DNA of 51,367 bases from an uncultured Bacteroidales bacterium (GCA_903926565.1 CAIYJU010000201.1:1-51367); one strand, 5' to 3'; shown: positions 17,884-25,548, numbered from the stretch's first letter. Notes: generated by a model not told the origin, from the sequence alone. Program-made: numbers and translations.

Positions 17884-18224
17884 TTCAAAGCTCCTTTCTT
17901 CCAGGCATATAACAGGCCAAGGCCCAATACGAAAAAGAAAATGACGATTTCAATAAATGCGGTCATTCCAAGTTCTTTCATCACCACGGCCCACGGAAAG
18001 ATGAAGACGCTTTCAACGTCGAACACCAGGAAGATGATGGCAAATAAATAATAGCCCACATTAAACTGAAGCCAGGTAAGGCCCTCCGTGGGGATTCCGC
18101 ACTCGTAAGGTTCGGCCTTCTGGGGGTTTTTGGAGTTGGGTGCGGCAAAATGGGCAAAAACGATGGCGAATCCCACCAGAAAAGCCCCAACGATGAAAAA
18201 CAGGATAAGACTTTCAGCACTCAT
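17874..18224 (-). CDS. nuoA: NADH-quinone oxidoreductase subunit A
   Basis: A 116-residue three-helix membrane subunit. The conserved loop [20 protein letters not shown], then [21 protein letters not shown] contains the NuoA Cys and the Asp/Glu pair of the second helix. It is the first gene of nuoABCDHIJKLMN. A TAnnTTTG -7 element lies 30 bp upstream. The reading direction and the 350-bp gap upstream make this the operon start. Confidence 0.96.
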   Translation of the reverse strand: MSAESLILFFIVGAFLVGFAIVFAHFAAPNSKNPQKAEPYECGIPTEGLTWLQFNVGYYLFAIIFLVFDVESVFIFPWAVVMKELGMTAFIEIVIFFFVLGLGLLYAWKKGALKWE

Positions 18225-18253
18225 AGTGAATCATTTAACAATCAATAAGCCGG

Positions 18254-18261
18254 CAAAGTTA
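18254..18261 (-). promoter_or_regulatory. Probable -7 element of the nuo operon
   Basis: Minus-strand TAACTTTG matches TAnnTTTG, 30 bp before the nuoA ATG. At 19 bp upstream the -33 position reads TTAG, only a partial match to TTTG. Confidence 0.5.
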
Positions 18262-18514
18262 AAAATTAATCTGAAATAACCTAACCGGATATAGGGTACA
18301 ACATATATCTTAGATCGTGATTTGTCTGATTACCATGATTTTAACAAACAAGGTCTGTAATATCTCAAAGGTGGAGTTGATATTTGTCAATGGAAACAAT
18401 TGAAACAATGCAGGCTTTGGATAAAATTCAAACAATGAAAAGAAATAGGTGGCATGGGAATACAGCTCAGTAATTTTAGGATTTTGATCAAATTTCTATC
18501 CGGGAGTAAGAATG
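18262..18514. other. Noncoding divergent spacer between nuoA and the ATPase gene
   Basis: About 350 bp separate nuoA from the divergent ATPase gene. I find no recognisable gene, RNA or repeat here beyond the two promoter candidates at its ends. Frames are short and interrupted. Confidence 0.5.
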
Positions 18515-18545
18515 TTCGGTTTTAATATAAATTATGGTATATTTG
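18515..18545 (+). promoter_or_regulatory. Probable promoter of the DUF4143 ATPase gene
   Basis: TTCG (three of four to TTTG) at 18515-18518, 19 bp spacer, then TATATTTG at 18538-18545, a full -7 match. The ATG follows 30 bp downstream. Confidence 0.55.
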
Positions 18546-18574
18546 CTGACTATATTTAGCTTAATTTAGTCATT

Positions 18575-19699
18575 ATGATAATCAGATCTATCACAAATTC
18601 TTTGTTGGAAAGTTTGCGGCCAGGCTTTGTAACCGGACTATTCGGGGCAAGAAGAACCGGGAAAACCTTTCTAATGCAGCATATCAAAGATCATATTGAA
18701 CACGGAAAAATTCTCATGGTCCAGGGAGAAAACCTTGATGTCGCAGAAATTTTATCCAGCCGGCGATTGAGTCTTTTGAATCAATTTACTGCCGGATATG
18801 ATTATCTTTTTATAGATGAAGCACAAAAAATTCCCTCCATTGGTCTGAATCTTAAATTAATCGCTGACGCCATTCCCGGCATTGCTGTATTTGTGACAGG
18901 ATCATCTGCTTTCGATCTGAAAAATGAGATAGGAGAACCTCTCACCGGAAGAAGTAAGTTTTTTTACCTCTATCCTGTGGCCCAGCTTGAATTGAAAGAG
19001 GATTTTTTATCATCGAAAGAGAACCTGGAAACAAGATTGATATTTGGGGCATATCCGCAGGTAATTACCTCAAATACGAATACAGAAAGAATTGACGTAC
19101 TTGAATCCATAAAAAACGGATCCTTGATAAAAGACATGCTTACGCTGGACAACTTAAAAGATTCGACCTTCATCATGAACCTGTTGCGTTTAGTTGCATT
19201 CCAGATCGGGAATGACGTTTCAGCTACCGAACTGGCATCCGGACTCGGCGTAAGTAAAAATACGGTGACCCGGTATCTTGATTTGCTTGAAAAATGTTAC
19301 ATCCTATTCTCCCTGCAGGGATTCAGCCGCAACCTGCGAAAAGAGATTACCAAATCACGCCGGTATTTTTTCTGGGATAACGGGATAAGAAACGCTGTTA
19401 TTTCAAATTTCAACCGGCTTGCGCTCCGCGATGATACCGGAAGATTATGGGAGAATTACTGCATTTCGGAACGGTTAAAAAGAAATCACTACCTCGCAAA
19501 ACCGTGTAACTACTATTTCTGGAGAACTTATGACCAGAAGGAGATCGATCTCATTGAAGAATCAGGCGGAAATTTAGAAGGAACAGAGTTCAAGTGGAGT
19601 GAAAAAACCATCAAACCGCCAAAGGAGTTTTTGGCAACGTATTCAAATTCATCTTATCGGGTCATTCATAGAGAGAATTATCTGGATTTTATTAGTTGA
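18575..19699 (+). CDS. AAA-type ATPase with DUF4143 C-terminus
   Basis: A 374-residue soluble protein. Walker A is GARRTGKT at residues 24-31, Walker B is YLFIDEAQ with Asp81-Glu82, and a sensor-like FVTGSSAF lies near residue 108. The middle (~200-240) forms a winged-helix-like segment (TELASGLGVSKNTVTRYLDL). The C-terminal DUF4143 part ends with a nuclease-like strand set (YYFWRTYDQKEIDLIEESGG). These ATPases are common, often multi-copy and mobile in Bacteroidota. Their cellular role is poorly defined. The gene stands alone with its own promoter. Confidence 0.88.
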   Translation: MIIRSITNSLLESLRPGFVTGLFGARRTGKTFLMQHIKDHIEHGKILMVQGENLDVAEILSSRRLSLLNQFTAGYDYLFIDEAQKIPSIGLNLKLIADAIPGIAVFVTGSSAFDLKNEIGEPLTGRSKFFYLYPVAQLELKEDFLSSKENLETRLIFGAYPQVITSNTNTERIDVLESIKNGSLIKDMLTLDNLKDSTFIMNLLRLVAFQIGNDVSATELASGLGVSKNTVTRYLDLLEKCYILFSLQGFSRNLRKEITKSRRYFFWDNGIRNAVISNFNRLALRDDTGRLWENYCISERLKRNHYLAKPCNYYFWRTYDQKEIDLIEESGGNLEGTEFKWSEKTIKPPKEFLATYSNSSYRVIHRENYLDFIS

Positions 19700-19908
19700 T
19701 GGCTCTAGTGTGATGGTGCGTCAACCACAACTTGCTCGATTTTTTTACCATGTCCTGCAGGATATGTTGCAGAAGGAACTGTTTACTGTACAAATTGACA
19801 CCTCCATTTATCCTGAACACATCACGAACAGTTTTACACACACGTAAAATGAATCAACACGAAAAATATTTGCCGGAAGTAGTTATTAACAGACCTTTTT
19901 GATCACCT

Positions 19909-19989
19909 CTACCCAAAAACCTCTTTCAGCTCCTCATTCGACAAATCACCAATCCATTTTTTGCCGGAGGCCATTGTCAAGTTATCAAG
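19909..19989 (-). pseudogene. Extra copy of the SNF2 helicase 3' end (tail copy 1)
   Basis: The minus-strand frame reads LDNLTMASGKKWIGDLSN, then EELKEVFG and a TAG stop. It matches the last residues of the intact helicase (ANLTVASGEKWIGDLSN, then EELKEVFLLR). At the DNA level I count 8 differences in about 60 aligned bases. A TAA sits just before the homology, so no longer frame exists. It begins 7 bp after the stop codon of the RelE-type toxin. It is in the same orientation as the helicase 0.6 kb away. Confidence 0.85.
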
Positions 19990-19995
19990 TTACCA

Positions 19996-20304
19996 TTAAC
20001 TTTCCAATTCTTTATTAAGAGAATTCGGATCTTGCCGATTATCAAAGATTGCGACAATGTCTATTGTTCTTTCCGAATATTTATAGAATACGGTTGTCTG
20101 TTTAGTCACAACACACTTTCTCAGGCCTTTAATCTTATTTGATTCGGGGGAACTTTCGGGAAGCTTTTGAATTTGATGCAATGATTTGTTCAACCGTTGG
20201 ATAAAGTCTTGCTTAACTTTGGCTGACCATTCATTTTCAAGAAAAATGAGGAGATTATCGAGTTTTTTCACTGCTCTCCGGGAGAGTTTGATTTCCCGAT
20301 TCAT
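19996..20304 (-). CDS. RelE/ParE-type toxin
   Basis: A 102-residue basic protein with the ParE/RelE-like layout. An N-terminal helix pair (LSRRAVKKLDNLLIFLENEW) precedes PESSPESNKIKGLRKCVVTK and the closing strands TTVFYKYSERTIDIVAIFDN, then RQDP. Members of this superfamily block translation or gyrase; which one applies here cannot be read off. The ATG overlaps the antitoxin stop by one base (TAATG), so antitoxin is made first and the two are coupled. A duplicate of the helicase 3' end begins 7 bp after its stop. Confidence 0.85.
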   Translation of the reverse strand: MNREIKLSRRAVKKLDNLLIFLENEWSAKVKQDFIQRLNKSLHQIQKLPESSPESNKIKGLRKCVVTKQTTVFYKYSERTIDIVAIFDNRQDPNSLNKELES

Positions 20305-20525
20305 TACAGGTGTTTTTTAATAAACTTCTCATAGTCTATGGTTTCACCGGTTTCAATCTCTTCAATCCCTTCAAGAATTTCATCCTTCTGGTATTGGGGC
20401 AAACAATCCCAGAAATCCACGTTTTTTGAGTTGAAGAAAATCCTTTTTACCGAGGCCAGAATGCCAGGGTTGTCAGTATCCAGGATCAGTCTGACAAGCT
20501 CCAGTTTTTCCGCTTGAATGTTCAT
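20304..20525 (-). CDS. Antitoxin partner of the RelE/ParE-type toxin
   Basis: A 73-residue acidic protein, MNIQAEKLELVRLILDTDNP to IDYEKFIKKHL. The pattern of a leading helix (KLELVRLIL) and a long acidic region (DEILEGIEEIETGETIDYEK) is typical of the small antitoxins paired with RelE/ParE toxins in Bacteroidota. I choose the ATG at 20525. A TTG six codons earlier overlaps the likely -7 element and would not be transcribed. It lacks an obvious helix-turn-helix. Confidence 0.8.
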   Translation of the reverse strand: MNIQAEKLELVRLILDTDNPGILASVKRIFFNSKNVDFWDCLPQYQKDEILEGIEEIETGETIDYEKFIKKHL

Positions 20526-20540
20526 GATCTTGCTTTTCTG

Positions 20541-20548
20541 CAAATTTA
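20541..20548 (-). promoter_or_regulatory. Probable -7 element of the RelE/ParE-type TA operon
   Basis: Minus-strand TAAATTTG matches TAnnTTTG. It ends 15 bp before the antitoxin ATG and lies only about 22 bp downstream of the helicase stop codon. No clear TTTG lies 19 bp upstream. Confidence 0.45.
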
Positions 20549-20569
20549 ACGAATTTATCCTTGTTCAGC

Positions 20570-23500
20570 TTACCTTAATAAAAAAACCTCCTTCAGCTCT
20601 TCATTCGACAAATCACCAATCCACTTTTCGCCTGAGGCAACAGTCAGATTTGCCAGGTTTTTCTTGCTTTTAAGCATGTCATCGATCTTCTCTTCGAAGG
20701 TTCCTTTGGTAAGCAGGCGGTTGACCATCACATTTTTGGTTTGGCCGATGCGGTAGGCGCGGTCGGTGGCCTGGGCCTCCACGGCCGGGTTCCACCAGAG
20801 GTCGTGATGAATTACATGGCTGGCGGCAGTGAGGTTGAGCCCGGTGCCACCGGCTTTGAGTGAAAGAACGAAGATCCATTTGTTGCGGCGGTTCTGGAAC
20901 TCCTCCACCAGCGCATCCCGCTGAGGGCGTGTGGTGCCTCCATGCAGAAACAATGGAGCACTCCCAAACTGTTTTTCGACCATCTTCACCAGGATATCAC
21001 CCATCTCTTTATACTGGGTGAAGATGAGGGTTTTTTCACCGGCATCATGGATTTGTGTCAGCAAATCAATCAGCATCAAAGATTTTCCGGATTGGGCGGG
21101 GTCGGCTGAGCCCTTTTTCAGGAAGTTATCGGGATGGTTGCAGATCTGTTTGAGCGAGGTGATCATTTTCAGGACCATCCCCCGGCGCTGAATTCCATCG
21201 AGTTGTTCAATGTCTTCGATGGCGCTGCTTACGACGTTCTGATACAGGGCAGCCTGCTCCCTGCCGAGCGAACAATAGTGGTTGTTTTCAATCTTATCTG
21301 GCAGATCGGAGATGATGGTTTTATCAGATTTCAACCTTCGAAGAATGAATGGGGCCGTGATCTTGCGGAAGAGAGCAGCTTTATCCTGGTCATGGTTCAC
21401 CTGGATGGGTGTTGCAAATTCTGTCTCAAAGGCTTTTTCAGATCCAAGGTAGCCGGGGTTTACAAAATCCATGATGCTCCTGTATTCAGAGAGGCGGTTC
21501 TCAACCGGTGTTCCACTCATAGCAATGCGGACTGTGGTTTTCAGGCTTTTTACGGCTTTTGTCTGGTCGGTGGTGGAGTTTTTAATATTCTGCGCTTCAT
21601 CGATCACAATGGCATGCCACTCTTTTGCTTTGAATTTGGCCAGGTCGCTGCGGATCATGCCATAGGTGGTGATGATCAGGTCGATTCCATCAGTAAGCAG
21701 GCTCCTGGAGGCTCCATGATAAATCATGGGGGTGAGGGTCGGGGCGAACTTTTCGATCTCCTTTTGCCAGTTGGTGAGCAGGGTGGTCGGGACAATCACA
21801 AGAACCTTTTTTTTCTCAAGGTTTCCATCCTGTTTGAACTTTAGCACTGCCGCAATAACCTGAACGGTTTTGCCAAGTCCCATGTCATCGGCGATGAGGC
21901 TGCCAAACCCGATGGCGGCATTCTGCACCATCCAGCGGTATCCGGCGAGCTGGTAAGGACGAAGGGTGGCAGTAAGATTACCCGGTAACTTCAGCTTTTC
22001 AGACGGGGCCATGGCAGCTATCAATTTCCGAATTTCCGGTGGCAATTCAACTTTTGCTCCATGAAACTCCTCAGCCAGCGTGGTTTTTAAAAGTTCATGT
22101 GCGGTGAGGCCAACCGGCTTGTCGAGTTGTGCGAACATCTTTTCAAGATGGTCATTCGAAATCAGCACATATTGATCTTTGATTTTTACGATGCCTGACA
22201 GGCGTCCCACCAACTTTCTGAATTCAGAAATTGAAATCATTGTTTCTCCCAGAGCAACCTGGTATTCAAAGCCAAGCAACTGATCAAGATTCACAAAAGA
22301 CAATGCTTTCCCTTTTGCCTTGGTGGTAATGCGCAAAGTCGGCCTGGGTGATAAAAGTTTCTCCAGCTCTTTGGGCATCAGCATTTCGATGCCAAGAAGC
22401 CGCAACATTGGCATGATCCTTATAAAAACATCCACAAAGTCATTGCTGTTGAACTGAATGGATTGTTTCCCCTGTTTTTGAATGTATGATCCGAAATCGG
22501 GAAAAATATCAGCCAGTCCAGCCAGATCGCGGAGTACATCATATCTGACGGATGCAAATTCCGGCTCATTCAGAAACATCTCAAGCGGAACCGGAACTTC
22601 AAGGGGTGTTTCCCGGTTAGTTGCCAGAATATCCAGGTAAAACCAACCTTTTCTTTCCTCAACATGGAGCAGTGAATTCCATAGCTTTTTACCCAGATTT
22701 AACCGTTTCAGCCAGAGTTGAATGGTGTTTGGGATATGTTTTTCACCAGGTTCGAAGAACACGGCGGGTTTTTGTGTGAAAAACATCTCCGGGATTTTGT
22801 TTCCGCTTTTCTCCATCAGCCTTTCAGATCCACTGTAAACATTCATGAAGTAGTTCAGGAACAAAGAGGTGAGCATCATGGAGTTTTCTACAGGATTCAA
22901 TGGAACATACGCCTCTTTTTTCTTTTTTCCTGCGCTCCAGATCCAAACCGTTCCCGGGTTTGCAAATGCTTTCACCTTGTCGGTCAGCGCACGCAATGCA
23001 GGATCATTCACTGCGGGAATCCACCGTATCATCATTTGGCCGGAAATGTTGGTCAGCAACTGTGGAATGATTGCGCCATTCAGTGCAAGGGTTCTTGCAA
23101 ACTGCCGGTGCATTGCGATTCCCCGCAGTGCATCATTGGTGCCTGCCAGTTGCAGCGGGTCGAGACAATCCAGCAAGGCCTCAAATTCACTGAAAGTAAC
23201 CCGTACTTCCTCTTTATCATCTCCTTCCACAACCAATACGACATTGTCAACGGACAAATCCGGATTCAACAGGATCATGGTATCATCGAAGGTGCTGAGC
23301 CGTTGGACGAGAGGTTCCAGCCGTTGGATGATATGCCCGGGCGTGTGTTTTCGCAATGCCTTTTCCAGGTTCCTGCAAGCTGTTTGGAGTATCTCCCTGA
23401 AATCCTTGTGATAAAAGATCGGCTTTGCCGGGATGAGGGACAGAATTGAATTCCCTCCGGCCGGAATTTTTGATAAATCGGGTAATCCTGCTTCAGTGAA

Positions 23501-24253
23501 ATCGGTTTTTGATTGGGCACCCGGGATTTTTTTAATCATCATATCTTCCACGATCTGAATCGATTCTTCCAGATGGTCTTTGATCCCGGTTTGTTCATCT
23601 TTTAATTCCTCCACCAGATCCAGTCCATGCTGTTGGAGCACCAGAAAGGGGTTTGCGTCAATCTCCCTTGATAGTACATAGATAACTGCTGCGAGGTGCT
23701 TGCATGGCACGGCCCAGTCGGGGCAGGAACAATCCATGGAAAAATCCTTCCAGGATGACGGGAAGAGTTTGATCCCCTGGTCCAGTGCAATCCGGTGCAA
23801 CTCCTGTGGCAATTCCCGGTTGAGCAGTTTAGAGAGGATAAAGGGATCCATTTTAATTCCGCTGACAAGTTTTTTCTTTTGTTCAAGGGTAAAAAGTGGC
23901 ACTGAAATGGTGATGTTGTAAGGCCTCGGCATGCTTCCTTCCACTTTGGCTGTGATGCTGTTAACGACTATTTTTGTCTCAAGCACCGACCCGTTTCCGG
24001 CGTAAGCCCGGCCACGGGGCAGCCGATTGTCGAAATCGATGTTGGTGAGGGCATTGAGCCATTGCTCCCCCCACCAGGTCTGGCCGTATTTGACGCGCTG
24101 GGCGGGCAGCTGAACTTTTTTCTTTGCTTTTTTCCGGGGGCGATACCAGGAGTTATAATACATAAAAACGGGTTTTTGACGTTGTAAAGAAAAGAAATAT
24201 TTGACATCTTCCAGCACCGTTTGGGATTGCCTTAACCTAAAAACATCCTTCAT
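20570..24253 (-). CDS. SWIM zinc finger / SNF2-family helicase
   Basis: A 1227-residue protein. The N-terminal third contains a SWIM zinc finger (C175-x-C177-x6-C184-x-H186, CSCPDWAVPCKH). The middle is an ordered SNF2-associated region. From about residue 771 the SNF2 motor follows: Walker A DDMGLGKT (~789-796), DEAQ box (885-888), motif III MSGTPVENR, then the helicase C domain with LSLKAGGTGLNLTAAS and DRAYRIGQ. It translocates on double-stranded DNA to remodel bound proteins. Bacterial homologues (RapA/HepA-like, also in phage-defence islands) have unclear roles. The last ~25 codons are duplicated twice outside the gene, and five TATAAGC boxes precede the start. Confidence 0.95.
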   Translation of the reverse strand: MKDVFRLRQSQTVLEDVKYFFSLQRQKPVFMYYNSWYRPRKKAKKKVQLPAQRVKYGQTWWGEQWLNALTNIDFDNRLPRGRAYAGNGSVLETKIVVNSITAKVEGSMPRPYNITISVPLFTLEQKKKLVSGIKMDPFILSKLLNRELPQELHRIALDQGIKLFPSSWKDFSMDCSCPDWAVPCKHLAAVIYVLSREIDANPFLVLQQHGLDLVEELKDEQTGIKDHLEESIQIVEDMMIKKIPGAQSKTDFTEAGLPDLSKIPAGGNSILSLIPAKPIFYHKDFREILQTACRNLEKALRKHTPGHIIQRLEPLVQRLSTFDDTMILLNPDLSVDNVVLVVEGDDKEEVRVTFSEFEALLDCLDPLQLAGTNDALRGIAMHRQFARTLALNGAIIPQLLTNISGQMMIRWIPAVNDPALRALTDKVKAFANPGTVWIWSAGKKKKEAYVPLNPVENSMMLTSLFLNYFMNVYSGSERLMEKSGNKIPEMFFTQKPAVFFEPGEKHIPNTIQLWLKRLNLGKKLWNSLLHVEERKGWFYLDILATNRETPLEVPVPLEMFLNEPEFASVRYDVLRDLAGLADIFPDFGSYIQKQGKQSIQFNSNDFVDVFIRIMPMLRLLGIEMLMPKELEKLLSPRPTLRITTKAKGKALSFVNLDQLLGFEYQVALGETMISISEFRKLVGRLSGIVKIKDQYVLISNDHLEKMFAQLDKPVGLTAHELLKTTLAEEFHGAKVELPPEIRKLIAAMAPSEKLKLPGNLTATLRPYQLAGYRWMVQNAAIGFGSLIADDMGLGKTVQVIAAVLKFKQDGNLEKKKVLVIVPTTLLTNWQKEIEKFAPTLTPMIYHGASRSLLTDGIDLIITTYGMIRSDLAKFKAKEWHAIVIDEAQNIKNSTTDQTKAVKSLKTTVRIAMSGTPVENRLSEYRSIMDFVNPGYLGSEKAFETEFATPIQVNHDQDKAALFRKITAPFILRRLKSDKTIISDLPDKIENNHYCSLGREQAALYQNVVSSAIEDIEQLDGIQRRGMVLKMITSLKQICNHPDNFLKKGSADPAQSGKSLMLIDLLTQIHDAGEKTLIFTQYKEMGDILVKMVEKQFGSAPLFLHGGTTRPQRDALVEEFQNRRNKWIFVLSLKAGGTGLNLTAASHVIHHDLWWNPAVEAQATDRAYRIGQTKNVMVNRLLTKGTFEEKIDDMLKSKKNLANLTVASGEKWIGDLSNEELKEVFLLR

Positions 24254-24262
24254 TGCATCTTT

Positions 24263-24315
24263 GCTTATACCTGGCTTATACAGAAGCTTATAGAAAGCTT
24301 ATACAAGAGCTTATA
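24263..24315 (-). repeat. Five TATAAGC boxes at 11/12-bp steps before the helicase start
   Basis: On the plus strand GCTTATA begins at 24263, 24274, 24286, 24297 and 24309, that is, steps of 11, 12, 11 and 12 bp. Read with the gene, they are TATAAGC boxes ending 9 bp before the helicase ATG. The near-helical spacing would put all boxes on one face of the DNA, as in an operator array. The repeat also contains AAGCTT cores. No separate -7 element was seen in this stretch. Confidence 0.8.
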
Positions 24316-24454
24316 CAACGATTGAACAACCCTCATTCAACGCTGCAGGAACTGGTTAAGAAAAGTTATTAACAATTTCATGGTTCCTGCACCACCTTTT
24401 GCAAAAAACCCGATTAAGCAACAAGTCTTAAGCATCCTGCCCCACTCCGGCCTG

Positions 24455-24483
24455 ACTTAACACTTAACACTTAACCACTTAAA
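24455..24483 (+). repeat. ACTTAAC heptamer tandem before the small unknown gene
   Basis: Three perfect tandem ACTTAAC units (24455, 24462, 24469) are followed by one degenerate unit ACTTAAA at 24477. They end 10 bp before the ATG at 24494 and could be a binding array or simply a short slipped repeat. Confidence 0.65.
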
Positions 24484-24493
24484 ACTCTTTAAA

Positions 24494-24778
24494 ATGTCAA
24501 CAACAAATGATCTTGTAAAAACTTACAGCGGAATTTTCGGCAACCAGGTAATCCTGAAAAACCGCGGTGGACAGACGTATATGACCTTCCCGACGAAAAG
24601 GCCTGCACAGAAACCATCAGAAAATCAAATTGCCTGGCGCAGGAAGTTTCAAATTGCTTCGTTTTATGCTGTCAACCTCCTGAAAGATCCGGAAGTACTG
24701 GCAGACTACCGGGCGAAAGTCCGTAAGGGCCAGACAGCCTATAACCTGGCGGTACGGGATTACCTGGGGCGAGCCTGA
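24494..24778 (+). CDS. Small hypothetical protein of a Bacteroidota-type family
   Basis: A 94-residue basic protein, MSTTNDLVKTYSGIFGNQVI to YNLAVRDYLGRA. The first ~45 residues are strand-like with Gly turns (GNQVILKNRGGQTYMTFPTK). The second half is helical (RRKFQIASFYAVNLLKDPEV, then YRAKVRKGQTAYNLAVRDYL). I recall short proteins of this shape in many Bacteroidota genomes but no assigned function. The last codons run straight into a copy of the helicase 3' end on the other strand. No signal peptide is seen. Confidence 0.7.
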   Translation: MSTTNDLVKTYSGIFGNQVILKNRGGQTYMTFPTKRPAQKPSENQIAWRRKFQIASFYAVNLLKDPEVLADYRAKVRKGQTAYNLAVRDYLGRA

Positions 24779-24851
24779 ACACCTTCTTCAATTCATCATC
24801 CGACATCTCCCTAATCCATTTTTTGCCGGAGGCCACGGTGAGATTCGCCCG
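24777..24851 (-). pseudogene. Extra copy of the SNF2 helicase 3' end (tail copy 2)
   Basis: The minus-strand frame reads RANLTVASGKKWIREMSD, then DELKKVF, matching the helicase terminus (ANLTVASGEKWIGDLSN, then EELKEVF). After VF the homology ends and the frame runs without a stop into the antisense of the 24494 gene. The start of homology is at nearly the same codon as in tail copy 1. It adjoins the second toxin-antitoxin module on its other side. Confidence 0.85.
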
Positions 24852-24859
24852 GGTTAAAA

Positions 24860-24882
24860 ATCTTGAAGAAACTCTTCAAGAT
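24860..24882. promoter_or_regulatory. Perfect 23-bp dyad, likely operator of the HigB/Xre operon
   Basis: ATCTTGAAGA, AAC, TCTTCAAGAT: two perfect 10-bp arms with a 3-bp centre, ending 14 bp upstream of the -7 box of the downstream TA operon. It has no T tract, so it is not a terminator. The Xre-type antitoxin encoded downstream is a dimeric helix-turn-helix protein and a natural candidate to bind it. Confidence 0.7.
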
Positions 24883-24896
24883 GTTCACTAATTAGC

Positions 24897-24904
24897 TAAC
24901 TTTG
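24897..24904 (+). promoter_or_regulatory. -7 element of the HigB/Xre TA operon
   Basis: TAACTTTG matches TAnnTTTG. Only four bases separate it from the TTG start codon at 24909, so the transcript would be leaderless or nearly so. The -33 position overlaps the dyad and is a weak match. Confidence 0.55.
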
Positions 24905-24908
24905 TAAG

Positions 24909-25211
24909 TTGAAAGAAAAATTGGTCAGGAATATTTATTATTTCAAGAGTTATTATCTTGACTTCTACGCGACACTTAAACCAGAAGTTAAGAAAAAATT
25001 CAATTGGACATTACAGCTGATTTCGGAAATAGAACATGTTCCAGAAAAATATTTCACTCATTTGACAGGTACATTTGGTCTTTTTGAAATAAGGGTCGAG
25101 GTTGGTTCTGACATTTATCGGGTTTTCAGCTTCTTTGATGAAAGAAAAATGGTTGTGTTAGTCAACGGATTTATCAAGAAAACCCGGAAAACTCCAAAGA
25201 GCGAAATTTAA
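24909..25211 (+). CDS. HigB/Gp49-type RelE-superfamily toxin
   Basis: A 100-residue basic protein. The layout is a helical start (YYFKSYYLDFYATLKPEVKK), then HLTGTFGLFEIRVEVGSDIY with RVFSFFDERKMVVLVNGF, and the basic tail IKKTRKTPKSEI. The G-LFEIRv..-RVff pattern and the K-T-tP tail are typical of HigB / phage Gp49-like mRNA interferases, which cut mRNA at ribosomes. No ATG is in frame near the front, so I use the TTG at 24909; a second TTG lies at 24921. Toxin precedes antitoxin, the usual higBA order. Confidence 0.87.
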   Translation: MKEKLVRNIYYFKSYYLDFYATLKPEVKKKFNWTLQLISEIEHVPEKYFTHLTGTFGLFEIRVEVGSDIYRVFSFFDERKMVVLVNGFIKKTRKTPKSEI

Positions 25212-25242
25212 CTTGCAGAAAAACTCAAAAAACAATACTTCG

Positions 25243-25548
25243 ATGAAAAAGACAAATAGAAACCTGACGTCATTTGCTGATCATCTCGACTCTGAATATG
25301 GAAAACGTGGAACTGAAGCACGAGAAACGTATGAAGAAGGATTTGAAGCATTCAAACTGGGTGCAATGCTGCAGGAACTCAGGAAAGAGCATGGGATGAC
25401 ACAAGAGCAGTTGGCTGCAAAGTGCGGCACCACAAAGACTTATATATCCCGCATTGAAAATGATGCCAGTGACATTCGGCTGTCAACTCTTATGAGAATA
25501 ATTCGTGAAGGTTTTGGAAGACACCTGAGTTTAAATGTTGACCTTTGA
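25243..25548 (+). CDS. Xre/HigA-type helix-turn-helix antitoxin
   Basis: I choose the ATG at 25243 (101 residues, MKKTNRNLTSFADHLDSEYG). A TTG-initiated frame begins ten codons earlier. Residues ~45-95 form an Xre-type HTH: LGAMLQELRKEHGMTQEQLA, then AKCGTTKTYISRIENDASDI. It should neutralise the upstream toxin and repress the operon, probably through the perfect dyad at 24860-24882. It starts 31 bp after the toxin stop. Confidence 0.88.
   Translation: MKKTNRNLTSFADHLDSEYGKRGTEARETYEEGFEAFKLGAMLQELRKEHGMTQEQLAAKCGTTKTYISRIENDASDIRLSTLMRIIREGFGRHLSLNVDL

Noticed and set aside
18390..18473. 27-codon frame upstream of the ATPase gene
   Set aside because: Too short and without family features or a ribosome site.
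19700..19908. Possible small gene from the ATG at 19712 (44 codons)
   Set aside because: No recognisable pattern, no ribosome site and no -7 element; treated as noncoding.
22718..23449. Long open frame on the plus strand opposite the SNF2 gene
   Set aside because: It is antisense to a well-supported helicase and has no domain-like content.
24263..24315. The TATAAGC array as a CRISPR or plasmid iteron origin
   Set aside because: Repeats are only 7 bp with 4-5-bp spacers, no cas or rep gene is near, and they sit against a start codon.
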